DNA of 64,000 nucleotides. Source: Deltaproteobacteria bacterium (GTDB lineage: Bacteria; Desulfobacterota; Desulfomonilia; UBA1062). Shown piece by piece: positions 35,384 to 44,278 of the stretch; positions within the stretch are counted from its first letter, which is position 1, and every line of letters begins with the position of its first letter. The notes below the pieces were generated by a model. That model made no database searches. It saw only the letters and a program-made list of their open reading frames with translations, and was not told the DNA's origin. A program made the position numbers and the translations under genes. The stretch covers positions 54,097 to 118,096 of the forward strand of contig JAHDQN010000019.1 in the NCBI GenBank assembly GCA_018433775.1, given 5' to 3'.

Positions 35384-35959
35384 TTACATGCGCCAGATCA
35401 TCTGTTTGGGCGCCTGGTTGGTATAGACCGTGTTGGCACGGATGGACCCGGAATTGTAAACCCCGTCGTCGTACTTGGTGTCGATCTGCAGGGCCACCTG
35501 GGCCGGCACCCCGTCAAAGTACATGCAGTTGGCGTTCACGGTGGAGCCTGCAAAATTGCCCACCCACTGGATGCGCATGAAGTCGCCGAACGCATGGTTC
35601 GGCACGTCGGTCTGCGTGCCGTCGTAACTGCCGTTGATGATCTCGGCCAGGACAAGGTCCTCAAACACGTAGCCGTATTCTGCCGCATCGATTTGCCCGT
35701 CCCCGTCTCCTTCGTGGGTGTCGCCGGTGGGCGTTCCCACCCGGTCCTCATCTCCCGGGAGCATGCCGTACCGGTCGAAAAAAGTGTAGTATGCCGCTGC
35801 GATGGAATCTTTCTGATTCACAAGCTTCTTGACCTTGGCGTTTTCGATCAGGGCCTCACCCTTGAGCACTCCGGTAATGAGCAGCCCCACAATGACCAGC
35901 ACCAGTGCGAGCTCCACCAGGGTGAATCCGTGTTTGCCTCTTACCCGCGGCCTTATCAT
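35384..35959 (-). CDS. Type IV prepilin (short leader; candidate major pilin)
   Basis: The 191-residue product has an 11-residue basic leader (MIRPRVRGKHG) and then FTLVELALVLVIVGLLITGV with Glu5. This is the classic class III signal for the prepilin peptidase. The globular part is acidic with a D/G-rich loop (GDTHEGDGDGQIDAAEYGYV). Its own hairpin and long downstream gap suggest expression apart from the assembly genes, as expected for a major pilin; this is inference. GAGAGG precedes the ATG by 8 nt. Confidence 0.87.
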   Translation of the reverse strand: MIRPRVRGKHGFTLVELALVLVIVGLLITGVLKGEALIENAKVKKLVNQKDSIAAAYYTFFDRYGMLPGDEDRVGTPTGDTHEGDGDGQIDAAEYGYVFEDLVLAEIINGSYDGTQTDVPNHAFGDFMRIQWVGNFAGSTVNANCMYFDGVPAQVALQIDTKYDDGVYNSGSIRANTVYTNQAPKQMIWRM

Positions 35960-36100
35960 GTCCAGTACCTCTCTTTCATTGGTATGTAGCCGCTTATTCG
36001 GGTTGTTTCCCTGAAAACTTTACGTGGGCGTTTCTTTTTACGAAAGGATTCTCTTTTGCCGGAAAAACAGGAATCTGTTTCTGGAACGCGTCACTGAGGT

Positions 36101-38239
36101 TCAAAAAAAGATTCTGGTTCCGAGACCGCACGGGCTGACGCCCGGCAGGTCGGATATGTCCGTCTGGTGAATGGACGTGTCCCAGCTGATATGCTCCATG
36201 ATCCCGGCATCCGGATCGATGACCGGTCCGAACGCCTTTGCCCCGAAGAGGGTGGTCCGGGAAATGATATCCCCGGTCAGCGCATCCAGGATCATCAGTG
36301 ATGACTCGCCGGTGTCGATCCCGCCGCACTCGCCCGGCTCCCAGGCTGACAGGTAGAGCTTGGAATCCATGACCACGGCATTGGTGATGATCCCGGCCTC
36401 CAGGGATCTGCTCCAGAGGATGTCTCCTGCCCTCAAACATGCTGCCCCGCGCTCGGCAAGGGCGATGACGTGCGGCTCGCGCCTGGAATGGAATGAACGG
36501 ATACCCCGGATTCCGCCCGGAAGGTTCGGAAAAAGGAGATCCAGCCAGGCAAGGTCCTGCCCCAGGATCGTGATCTGACCTGTTTGCGACGCGGCGAGCA
36601 CCACCCCCCGGCAGGGATCGTACTCCAGGGCGCACACAGCGCTGTCCGCCGTGTATACGGCCTCGAAGAATCCATCCCGGAGCGTGTGGGCCGTGATGAC
36701 ATTACCATCCGCCGAGTAGAGGCTTCCCTCCGACGCCGTGAACAGGTCGCCCCGGCACAGCCACCTGATCTGAGGCCCATCGCCGAGAACCACGATGTCG
36801 CCCCGGCTGTCGGGTCCGGCAATGGTGATGTCTTCCCGTCCGATCACCCTGCCGCCCGCCCCTTCCACCATCCAGGAGCAGGCCCCGGTCGCCGCGTCTA
36901 TGGACACGAGATCGTCCCGGGAGGTGGTGCACAGGAGGGATTCTCCCTCCATGAAGGCAGACAGCGCAGTGCCTCTGACCCCAAGGGCGGAAACGTCTGA
37001 TAGATGGGGAAGTCCATTGGCCATGCGTTTGAAAAATGCAGTATCCTCCCAGTCAACCCACACAGGGGAAAGATGCAGGTCACTATTTGCGAGAACACGC
37101 CTGGCGTCTCTGGATAGGCAGTGCGGAAGGGTGACCAGGCTCGCCGGCGGATCGAAGGCGTCGGCATCGGGCATGAGGATTCCTCCGCCCTTATCGGCCG
37201 TGTCTCTTAAGAAGGGGGTGTCGGGGCCTGTCATGTGGATGCTGATGCCCAGCGACCGGGCATAGGCCGCCACGTCATCCAGGCAATGGGAGCCTTCTCC
37301 GGCAATGGCCCGGTCGTCGGGATTGCCGTCGTTGTCATAATCCTGGAGCCAGGAGGGGATGTCTCCGTCGCCTACGGCAATGCCGTTGGTGGCCACGATG
37401 ATGTGGTTGGCGGTGCTGCATCTGTTGGGAAACGAATCGAGAAGACTCAGGAGGCTCTCCGAGAGCGCCGAATCAGCCGCCTGGGGCCGCAGGCCCTCCA
37501 GGGCCGAGAAGAGCAGGGCCCGGTCGGTGGTGAAGGACTGGACGATCCCGCCTGACACGGTCGCGACGGCCATGGGGCACAGGTCCATGGAATCGATGAA
37601 CCCCTTCAGCGACTCGATGGCAAAAGTCCAGCACGGCATGGTGCCTCCGAGGAGATAGGTGTCGTCGGCCTGATGCCAGAGGTTGCCGTAATCACCACGG
37701 AAGAAGGTTCCCGATGGCGTGGAGAGGCTCGATATCACATCGTCCCGGTCTTGTGCAGGCACGATCTCTCCACCCGCTTTCACGAGGTACAGGTTGTTGT
37801 CCCGATACCGGCAATCGCAGGCGGCGAGCATGTCCTGCCCGTCGTCCACCAGGAGAATGACGTGTGGCCTCCAGCCGGAGAGCATGGGGACCTGATTGAG
37901 CCCATCGGGCTGCTGTCTGATCCGGATGCGCCAGGAATACCGGCATTGGTTTCCCCAGGTCTTTTCGGTCAACTCGGTGGAGAAGCAGGCGTGGTCCCAC
38001 CCTTCAGGTGCATGGAGCGCGGTGTGCCGGAAAACGGGTTCCTCTTCGGTCCCGGCAGGGATGTGCCTCAGGGAGAGCATCTTCGTGAAGGTGGTGCCGG
38101 ACTTCATATTGTGCGCGACGAGCGAGCAGGTGATCAGGGCGATGCCCTGCACCGCGACGCAGAAGACCAGGGCGTACATGAGTACCCATCCCCGGTCACT
38201 GCAGATGGTAGGAGTATGCGATGTCTTTTTTATACTCAT
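36101..38239 (-). CDS. PilX/PilY1-like pilus-tip candidate: membrane anchor, degenerate vWA domain and PQQ-like propeller
   Basis: A 712-residue protein. The N-terminus (SDRGWVLMYALVFCVAVQGI) looks like a PilX-type anchor. Residues about 125-370 form a von Willebrand A-like domain whose MIDAS start is degenerate (VILLVDDGQDML, D-D-G-Q-D instead of DxSxS), with a calcium-type loop DYDNDGNPDDRAI. The last 300 residues repeat short beta motifs as in PQQ-like propellers (SLLCTTSRDDLVSIDAATGA, VVLAASQTGQITILG). PilY1 in other pili combines vWA and propeller domains. A single chain with a PilX-like anchor would be unusual. It overlaps the PilW-like gene by 44 nt. Confidence 0.7.
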   Translation of the reverse strand: MSIKKTSHTPTICSDRGWVLMYALVFCVAVQGIALITCSLVAHNMKSGTTFTKMLSLRHIPAGTEEEPVFRHTALHAPEGWDHACFSTELTEKTWGNQCRYSWRIRIRQQPDGLNQVPMLSGWRPHVILLVDDGQDMLAACDCRYRDNNLYLVKAGGEIVPAQDRDDVISSLSTPSGTFFRGDYGNLWHQADDTYLLGGTMPCWTFAIESLKGFIDSMDLCPMAVATVSGGIVQSFTTDRALLFSALEGLRPQAADSALSESLLSLLDSFPNRCSTANHIIVATNGIAVGDGDIPSWLQDYDNDGNPDDRAIAGEGSHCLDDVAAYARSLGISIHMTGPDTPFLRDTADKGGGILMPDADAFDPPASLVTLPHCLSRDARRVLANSDLHLSPVWVDWEDTAFFKRMANGLPHLSDVSALGVRGTALSAFMEGESLLCTTSRDDLVSIDAATGACSWMVEGAGGRVIGREDITIAGPDSRGDIVVLGDGPQIRWLCRGDLFTASEGSLYSADGNVITAHTLRDGFFEAVYTADSAVCALEYDPCRGVVLAASQTGQITILGQDLAWLDLLFPNLPGGIRGIRSFHSRREPHVIALAERGAACLRAGDILWSRSLEAGIITNAVVMDSKLYLSAWEPGECGGIDTGESSLMILDALTGDIISRTTLFGAKAFGPVIDPDAGIMEHISWDTSIHQTDISDLPGVSPCGLGTRIFF

Positions 38240-38882
38240 GATAACAGGCTTCCATCACGATGACGACCTCGCTGCCGTCCACGTGCGGAGCGAACGCACA
38301 GACCGCCTCTGCCAGCAGCTGACCGTTCCGGTAGAGACCGTCCGCCCTCAGCTCGTAGTGAACCGCCGGCACGGCGCGCTCGCCGATATTCCCCGGTGCG
38401 GGCTCCTTCAGGGTGAGCACGGCATCGCCACGGGTATACCCGTGGGAGATGACGCATGGCCCGCGTTCGGTGATGATCCCGAGATCCGCCCAGTAGTCGT
38501 ATGATCCGTTCGAATCGATGTCGAGGGCATCGAGGGTCATGGAGCTGCCGGAAAGCGAACGGATGGTGGAGAAGTAGGGGGGAGCGATGCTGGCATGCAC
38601 GTGGATGCCGCTGTGGGACGAGGTGAGGGGCACCCCGGATATGAACAGGGCGTTTTCTCCGCACGCGATTCTCATATCCTGGGGCAGCAGGCACGCACAC
38701 TGCTTCAGGTCGGCATCCAGCCGGACGATTGCGCTGCGCAGAGACTGCATGCAATACCAGCCGGCCATGGTGTCCCGATAGGTGGACGCGGTGAGTGAAT
38801 GGATGCTGTAGAGGGTGAGGATGAGGATCGACGCAAGGGCGATCGAAAGCAGAAGCTCAACAAGGGTCAGACCTCTTTCCAT
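38196..38882 (-). CDS. PilW-like minor prepilin
   Basis: A 228-residue protein starting MERG then LTLVELLLSIALASILILTL, a very short leader with the prepilin-peptidase site and Glu5. The globular region has pairs of cysteines (KQCACLLP) and an acidic loop (DALDIDSNGSYDYWADLG). This is the layout of PilW-type minor pilins, which with PilX and PilY1 prime pilus assembly. It is the first gene of the pilus cluster. The ribosome site is poor, and the promoter should lie in the AT-rich gap upstream. Confidence 0.82.
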   Translation of the reverse strand: MERGLTLVELLLSIALASILILTLYSIHSLTASTYRDTMAGWYCMQSLRSAIVRLDADLKQCACLLPQDMRIACGENALFISGVPLTSSHSGIHVHASIAPPYFSTIRSLSGSSMTLDALDIDSNGSYDYWADLGIITERGPCVISHGYTRGDAVLTLKEPAPGNIGERAVPAVHYELRADGLYRNGQLLAEAVCAFAPHVDGSEVVIVMEACYHEYKKDIAYSYHLQ

Positions 38883-39221
38883 ACAATTTCACACCAAACA
38901 GTCGGATACCATGATCCGTAAGAAACAAACGCATTCATCTTGAAGTGAGGGACTCAAGGGTGGATATTGAATATTACAGTAAAATAATTTTCGTGAATGG
39001 TCAAGGTTTCTCTCTCCTGAATTATATCCCGACCGCCGATATGATAAAAAACCCCTGGGCCCGAGATTTTCGAATCGAACGGTCAGGAATTTCAGGGGCG
39101 TGCCCCGCACACCCTCTCAATGAAGGGCTCAGGGCTGTACGCGGGGCGAAAATGGGAATGGACAGATCGGTTATTCCTTGGTAATAACCGACTCAAATAC
39201 CAGCAAATGCAAGGGCGAGGG
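38883..39221. other. 339-bp divergent intergenic region, AT-rich, with possible RNA structure
   Basis: This separates the pilus cluster (minus) from the TPR gene at 39222 (plus). It includes an AT-rich stretch near 38960-39000. A potentially folded segment at 39015-39098 has TCCTGA/TCAGGA, GACCG/CGGTC and CCCCTG/CAGGGG as nested or alternative pairs. No tRNA or protein frame was convincing. Confidence 0.4.
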
Positions 39222-40862
39222 ATGGGAAAGAAAGGAAGCGCCGTTTTCATCGTTATCTTGGTTATCGCCATAGGATTCGTCCTCTTTCTCAGCGTTCCCA
39301 TCGGCGGGAAGATCGGGCTCGTCCGCGAGGCCATGGTCTCCTTCATTTTCCGCAAGCCTCCGCGCTTCATCTCCATGGAGGTGAGCGTGGACGGTGCCCC
39401 CCGGATTGTCAAGCCCGGTGAGAGCCTGCTGATCAAGGGCACGGAGACCGTCGTCATCACCAAGATAAAGGCGAACACCTTCTTCGACTCCTATCTCACC
39501 GCCGACGTAGTGGGGTTCGGGAACACCAACGACCTGCACGAGCCGCTCGAGACCTCCCAGATCCGTGACCAGCTCCTGGCCGCCGGTCTGCGCTCGGTTC
39601 CCATCGATGTCTATTACATCGAGTACAACATCGCCAGGGTTCCACTCGAGATGGAGCTCACCGAGCAGGATTTTCTGAACCGGGTGAAGGAGTCCAAGAA
39701 CGTTGACGACCAGATCGCCATCCTCAAGAGCGCACATGCGAGTTTTCCCAAAAACCGGGAGTTCGTGGCCAAGCTCGATGACCTGCTCTCGAAGAAGAAC
39801 GACTACGAGGCGCTTGCCGGCATCTACAAGGCCATGACAGAGGCCGACCCGGGGGATATCCATGCCCACGCGCAGCTCTCCCGCTGCTATATCCGGCTGG
39901 GCATGTTCAGGGAAGCCATGGCGATGAGCCAGAAGATCGTGGACAAGGGAAAGGCCGATTCCAACACCTACCGCCGCATGGCATACATCGCGGGGCAGAT
40001 GGGAGACTTCGACAGCAGGGTGAAGCACCTCAGGAAGGCCCTCGAGCTCGCGCCCGGAACCGACTCGATCATCGTCGACCTGGGCAAGACCTATGAGCAG
40101 GCCGGCAGGGGTGCAGAAGCCCTTGAGATATACAAGTCGGCCGCGGGCAAGGCCAGGGACCGCGAGATCCTGATTCCCGTGATCGAGGACGCACTCAGGA
40201 AAAAGACCTACAAGGAAGCGGCCTCCCTGTTGAAGCGCTATGTCACGCACTATCCCAAAGACGGGAATGCATATGCCCAGCTCGGCATGGTCATGGGCAG
40301 GCTCGGGGATGTCGATGCGCAGGTCACCTATTACTCCAGGGCCGTGGAGCTCTCTCCCAAGGACCCGGTCCTGCTCTACAATCTGGGAGCGTCCTTTGAA
40401 AAGGCCGGCAAAGAGAAGAAGGCCCTGGATGCTTTTCGAAAGGCCCTCGCGATAAAGCCCGGCGACAAGGATTCCCTGCTGAGGGCCGCCGCGCTGTGCC
40501 TGAAGGCGAAGGACTACCAGTCGTCATATGGATACTACCAGTCTCTGCTCAAGATAGAGCAGTCAAATGAATACCGCAAGGGGCTCGTGTCCGCGGCGGT
40601 GGGCCTGAAGGACCACGACAAGATCATTGACGCGGCAGGCCAATACCTCAAGCACGCAAAGGACTACGATGCTGCGCTGGCGCTCGCGTACGCATACGAG
40701 GCACGGGCCGCTTCCAGGACAGGGAAGCAGAAGCTCGAAGACATCAACGCCGCGGTGGAGGCCTATCAGCTCGCCCTGAAGATCAATCCGAAATCCGCAA
40801 AGGCCCAGGAGAAGATTCCGGAGCTCAGGATCGAGTCCATAAAACTCAAAAAAGGCATCTGA
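39222..40862 (+). CDS. Membrane-anchored TPR-repeat protein
   Basis: From ATG 39222 (AAGGGCGAGGG upstream) the 546-residue product has one N-terminal membrane helix (AVFIVILVIAIGFVLFLSVP). A beta-rich region of about 130 residues follows, then TPR repeats to the C-terminus (IHAHAQLSRCYIRLGMFREA, YAQLGMVMGRLGDVDAQVTY, LYNLGASFEKAGKEKKALDA). The TPR part is probably periplasmic or cytoplasmic depending on helix orientation, which I cannot fix. It lies beside the pilus cluster but on the other strand. The specific function is unknown. Confidence 0.8.
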   Translation: MGKKGSAVFIVILVIAIGFVLFLSVPIGGKIGLVREAMVSFIFRKPPRFISMEVSVDGAPRIVKPGESLLIKGTETVVITKIKANTFFDSYLTADVVGFGNTNDLHEPLETSQIRDQLLAAGLRSVPIDVYYIEYNIARVPLEMELTEQDFLNRVKESKNVDDQIAILKSAHASFPKNREFVAKLDDLLSKKNDYEALAGIYKAMTEADPGDIHAHAQLSRCYIRLGMFREAMAMSQKIVDKGKADSNTYRRMAYIAGQMGDFDSRVKHLRKALELAPGTDSIIVDLGKTYEQAGRGAEALEIYKSAAGKARDREILIPVIEDALRKKTYKEAASLLKRYVTHYPKDGNAYAQLGMVMGRLGDVDAQVTYYSRAVELSPKDPVLLYNLGASFEKAGKEKKALDAFRKALAIKPGDKDSLLRAAALCLKAKDYQSSYGYYQSLLKIEQSNEYRKGLVSAAVGLKDHDKIIDAAGQYLKHAKDYDAALALAYAYEARAASRTGKQKLEDINAAVEAYQLALKINPKSAKAQEKIPELRIESIKLKKGI

Positions 40863-40914
40863 TGCCCTGCTCGGCCAGGACACGGCACGAACGATTCAAT
40901 CTCCTGTTAAGACA

Positions 40915-41565
40915 ATGAAAAGAACATTTGCAATCGGCGACATCCACGGACGTCTGGACCAACTGGAAGATCTGGTGGCCCGCATCGAACCCCGGAAGGA
41001 GGACAACCTCGTTTTCCTGGGTGACTACATCGACCGGGGGCCGCGGATCGTGGAGACGGTCGATTATCTCATCGATCTCGCGGCGGAAATGCCCTGCGTC
41101 TTCCTGAGGGGCAATCACGAGGACATGTTCCTCGAGTTTCTCGAATTCGGGACGAACAGGTCGCTGTATTTCGCCAACGGCGGCATGAAGACCGTCGAAT
41201 CCTATCTGGGGTCCGAATCCTTTGTCTCCCACACCCAGGTGGCACATGCGCTCAGCCGGAAGCACCGGGACTTTTATGCAGGCCTGAAGTGGTACTACGA
41301 GGACCGGTACTACATCTACGTCCATGCGGGGATCAAGCCCGGAGTGCCCATGTTCAGGCAGGAACGCCGCGATCTCGTGTGGATACGCGATGATTTCATT
41401 TTTTCCCCCACCGGCCTGAGCAAGAAGGTGGTGTTCGGGCACACCCCCTTTGCCCGGCCCTTTGTCAAGGAGGACAAGATCGGCGTCGACACCGGGGCCA
41501 TCTATGGCGGGGTCCTCACCGCGGTTCAGCTCCCGGAGGAGATCTTTATCCAGTCTCATCGATAG
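40915..41565 (+). CDS. PPP-family serine/threonine protein phosphatase-like metallophosphoesterase
   Basis: All PPP motifs are present in this 216-residue protein: GDIHGRLDQL, GDYIDRGPR, FLRGNHEDMF, VHAGIKPG and VFGHTPFARP. They bind a dinuclear metal centre. Bacterial relatives include PrpA/PrpB and ApaH-like enzymes; the GNHE spacing and length fit the PrpA/B group, and specificity cannot be read. The ribosome site is poor. A J-domain gene follows after 33 bp, so a shared protein-quality role is possible but speculative. Confidence 0.88.
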   Translation: MKRTFAIGDIHGRLDQLEDLVARIEPRKEDNLVFLGDYIDRGPRIVETVDYLIDLAAEMPCVFLRGNHEDMFLEFLEFGTNRSLYFANGGMKTVESYLGSESFVSHTQVAHALSRKHRDFYAGLKWYYEDRYYIYVHAGIKPGVPMFRQERRDLVWIRDDFIFSPTGLSKKVVFGHTPFARPFVKEDKIGVDTGAIYGGVLTAVQLPEEIFIQSHR

Positions 41566-41598
41566 ACGCTGCCGGGTATTGATGAAAGAAACGGATAC

Positions 41599-42258
41599 AT
41601 GATCAAAGACTACTACCAGATCCTGGGCGTGTGCAGAGATGCCGGGGCAGAGGAAGTCAAGAAGGCCTACCGCAGACTCGCCATGAAGTTCCATCCCGAC
41701 CTCAACCGGGATGATCCGCAATCGGTGGAGTATTTCCGGGACATCACCGAGGCATACGGGGTGCTCATCGATCCCCGGAAAAGGAAAAAATACGACGGGG
41801 ACAGCAAACGGGGCTTCGAGCGGGAGCGCGTGTATCAGGACATCTTCTCACGCTCGGATTTCCGGGAGGTCTTCGACGATCTGCCCATCGGAAGGGAGTG
41901 GCTCGAGAGGCTGCTCATGGTGAGCAGGGTGATAGCCCAGGAGGCCCTGCTGTCCGGGGGCCGGCCGCGGGACGTCCTGAAACGCTCCCTGGTGAGGCTT
42001 GCCTCGCAGAGCGCGGCCAGGGTTTTTCACAATGTGATGGACATCCATGAACATGTCCGGATACCTTCCGAGATTGTTTCCGGCGGCGGAACGATCACCA
42101 TCGAGTACCGGCCCGGCTTCTCGAAGCGCAGGATCAGGGTGAGCATTCCCCGGGGCACGGCGCCGGGCACCGTCTTGAAGTTGGCGGGGATGGGGAGGGC
42201 GAATCCGGTGAAAAAGGCCGGCGATCTCTACTTGCACGTGGACATCGAATCTTCGTAG
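41599..42258 (+). CDS. J-domain protein with DnaJ-type C-terminal domain but no zinc finger
   Basis: A 219-residue protein. The J domain spans residues 1-68 ([20 protein letters not shown], with HPD in [12 protein letters not shown]). A central helical segment of about 70 residues carries no G/F or CxxCxGxG repeats. A C-terminal segment resembles the DnaJ peptide-binding domain ([32 protein letters not shown]). It should stimulate a DnaK partner, in the manner of CbpA-like proteins. Its 3' end overlaps the convergent REC-GGDEF gene by 31 nt. Confidence 0.87.
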   Translation: MIKDYYQILGVCRDAGAEEVKKAYRRLAMKFHPDLNRDDPQSVEYFRDITEAYGVLIDPRKRKKYDGDSKRGFERERVYQDIFSRSDFREVFDDLPIGREWLERLLMVSRVIAQEALLSGGRPRDVLKRSLVRLASQSAARVFHNVMDIHEHVRIPSEIVSGGGTITIEYRPGFSKRRIRVSIPRGTAPGTVLKLAGMGRANPVKKAGDLYLHVDIESS

Positions 42259-43184
42259 ACCACGATCCGGTTCTTTCCGTGCTGTTTGCCCCAGTACATG
42301 GCCTTGTCGGCCATTCTGATGAGCTCGTTGTAGTCGGCGGTGTGGCGGGGCAGGCTGGCCAGGCCGATGGTGACGCTCACTTCCAGGGTCGCGGCCACGG
42401 TCCTGCAGATTCTCTCCGCCACCACGATCGTCTCTTCAAGGGCTGTTTCCGGGAATATGATGACGAATTCCTCCCCCCCGTACCTCGCCAGGATATCGCA
42501 GTTTCTCGTATTGTGCCGGAAGACATGCGCCAGGCGCATGAGGAGCTCGTTGCCCTCCTCGTGACCTCTGGTGTCGTTGTAGTTCTTGAAATCGTCGATG
42601 TCGATCATCGCGAGCGACATGGTCCGGTTGTAGCGGAGGTGCCTGGTCACCTCGCTCTTCAGGAGCGAGATGAGGTGGCGGAAGTTGTACATTCCGGTCA
42701 GCTCGTCGGTCCGCGAGAGGTTCCGGTAGTACACGGCCAGCTCGGCCTCTTCCTTGAGCCTGGATTCCTGGATGATCCGGCTGATGGTCAGGTGCAGATG
42801 GTCAAGGAGAATGGGCTTGGTGATGAAGTCCGAGGCACCCAGCTTCATGCATTCGACCGCGTCGCGGATGGTCCCGTACCCGGTGATCATGATCACCTGG
42901 ATATGGGGGCGGATCTTCTTGATATGCTTCAGAAGCTCTGAACCGGTCATGCCGGGGAGGTGGAGGTCCACGATGGCTATCTCGTAGCCGTCTTGCTCCA
43001 CCAGATGGATTGCCTGCTCGGCGCTGGCCGATCTCGACAGCGCGAACCCCTTCTCCTCGAGGTACTCGGAGATGAGATCCAGAGTCTCCTTTTCGTCGTC
43101 CACGATCAGGATTCTGGTCGTGCTGCTCGTGCTCGCGTCTGCTGGCATCTTCATATTCATCGTATCGTTTCCGCTCATCGGCAT
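42228..43184 (-). CDS. Response regulator with GGDEF diguanylate cyclase output
   Basis: A 318-residue protein. The receiver domain (about 24-140) has the acidic pair VDD, phosphoacceptor D73 and K123 in ITKP. A GGDEF domain follows (about 155-310) with an intact active site GGEEF at 236-240 and an I-site RNCD at 227-230, exactly five residues upstream. It should make c-di-GMP when phosphorylated and be inhibited by its product. The start is uncertain: several ATGs lie within the first 13 codons. A candidate source for the c-di-GMP read by the MshE-like ATPase and the PilZ protein. Confidence 0.93.
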   Translation of the reverse strand: MPMSGNDTMNMKMPADASTSSTTRILIVDDEKETLDLISEYLEEKGFALSRSASAEQAIHLVEQDGYEIAIVDLHLPGMTGSELLKHIKKIRPHIQVIMITGYGTIRDAVECMKLGASDFITKPILLDHLHLTISRIIQESRLKEEAELAVYYRNLSRTDELTGMYNFRHLISLLKSEVTRHLRYNRTMSLAMIDIDDFKNYNDTRGHEEGNELLMRLAHVFRHNTRNCDILARYGGEEFVIIFPETALEETIVVAERICRTVAATLEVSVTIGLASLPRHTADYNELIRMADKAMYWGKQHGKNRIVVYEDSMSTCK

Positions 43185-43450
43185 CGCAGAGCTGTGCCTC
43201 TGCTTTCAAGGTATAGTAACGGAAATTCAAAAAAAATTCATGAGAGAAAAATCTCCACTGATAGCGAAAATACCAGGAAGGCTGCGGTATTTCAGGACAA
43301 TCATTACTACTATTTGATCCGGGTGTAAAAAAGGAGTACGATACGTCAATCAATGAATCTTTGAAGCGGCATACCCGCCCCTGAAGGCAAGTCCGGGCCG
43401 TCAGGGGAGGAGAAAACGTTCAAGTTCACGGTTTGACAGTCCGTTACGGT

Positions 43451-44263
43451 ATGACAGTGGAAAGCACGAAGGCCCAGTTCTGTGTTGAGAAACGATTCGA
43501 TACCATCCCGACCCTGGATGCGACCAGGATGCGTCTCTTCGAGGTGCTCCAGAGCGACGATGCGGATATCGAACGGGTGGAGAGGATCATCTCCACCGAT
43601 CCGGCGGTGACCGCAAAGGTCATCAAGCTCGCCAATTCGCCGTTTTACCGCCACGCCCAGCAGCACCTCGGCCTGCACCAGTCGCTGTTGACCATCGGGT
43701 TGGACATGGTGAAATGCATCTCCCTGTCCATGACTGTCATGGACAGGCTGAAGTGCGAGACCAGGTATGCCCGGGACCTCTGGGCACATTCGTATGCAGC
43801 CGCCCTGATAGCCATTTCCCTGAGCACAAACAAGGCGGAGAAGGACAGGCTCTTCACCGGAGCCCTGCTCCACGATCTCGGCAGAATGATCTTTCTGTTC
43901 CTCGCGCCCGAGGTCTATACCGCCCTGATCGACTCGGAAGGATGCCGCCCCGGCGAAGAGCTGGAACGGCAGACCTTTTCCTTAAGCCACACCGAGCTGG
44001 GGGAGGCGGTGGCAAGGAAATGGAACTTCCCCGGGGAGATCGTGGGGATCATCGGCAGCCATCACCGGCCCGTCAACCACGATTCCGCCCTGATATGCCT
44101 GATCAACCACGTGATCTGCCGGTGCGAGATGGGGATCCCGGAAGCGGACCCTTCGTACCTCTGCATGGTCCGGCCCTTCCTGGGAGATGGCTACAAAGAT
44201 CTTGTCAACACCATTGTTCAACGGTATAAAACGAACACTGTCGTGATAGAGAACCTGTTTTAG
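43451..44263 (+). CDS. HDOD-domain signalling protein
   Basis: The protein has the HDOD fold: RFDTIPTLDATRMRLFEVLQ, DPAVTAKVIKLANSPFY, GLHQSLLTIGLDMVKCISLS, LFTGALLHDLGRMIFLFLAP and VGIIGSHHRP. HDOD domains are HD-like but usually lack metal and nuclease activity. They occur in regulators of motility and stress in proteobacteria. ATG at 43451 is used; TTG at 43433 is also in frame, and neither has a good ribosome site. It is followed after 15 bp by the hybrid histidine kinase, suggesting a joint pathway. Confidence 0.85.
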   Translation: MTVESTKAQFCVEKRFDTIPTLDATRMRLFEVLQSDDADIERVERIISTDPAVTAKVIKLANSPFYRHAQQHLGLHQSLLTIGLDMVKCISLSMTVMDRLKCETRYARDLWAHSYAAALIAISLSTNKAEKDRLFTGALLHDLGRMIFLFLAPEVYTALIDSEGCRPGEELERQTFSLSHTELGEAVARKWNFPGEIVGIIGSHHRPVNHDSALICLINHVICRCEMGIPEADPSYLCMVRPFLGDGYKDLVNTIVQRYKTNTVVIENLF

Positions 44264-44278
44264 GGGCATGGGGGGGCT

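Noticed and set aside
39049..39120. Possible tRNA (contains TTCGAATC)
   Set aside because: No acceptor stem, D arm or anticodon arm can be formed; TTCGAATC is not preceded by a T-stem.
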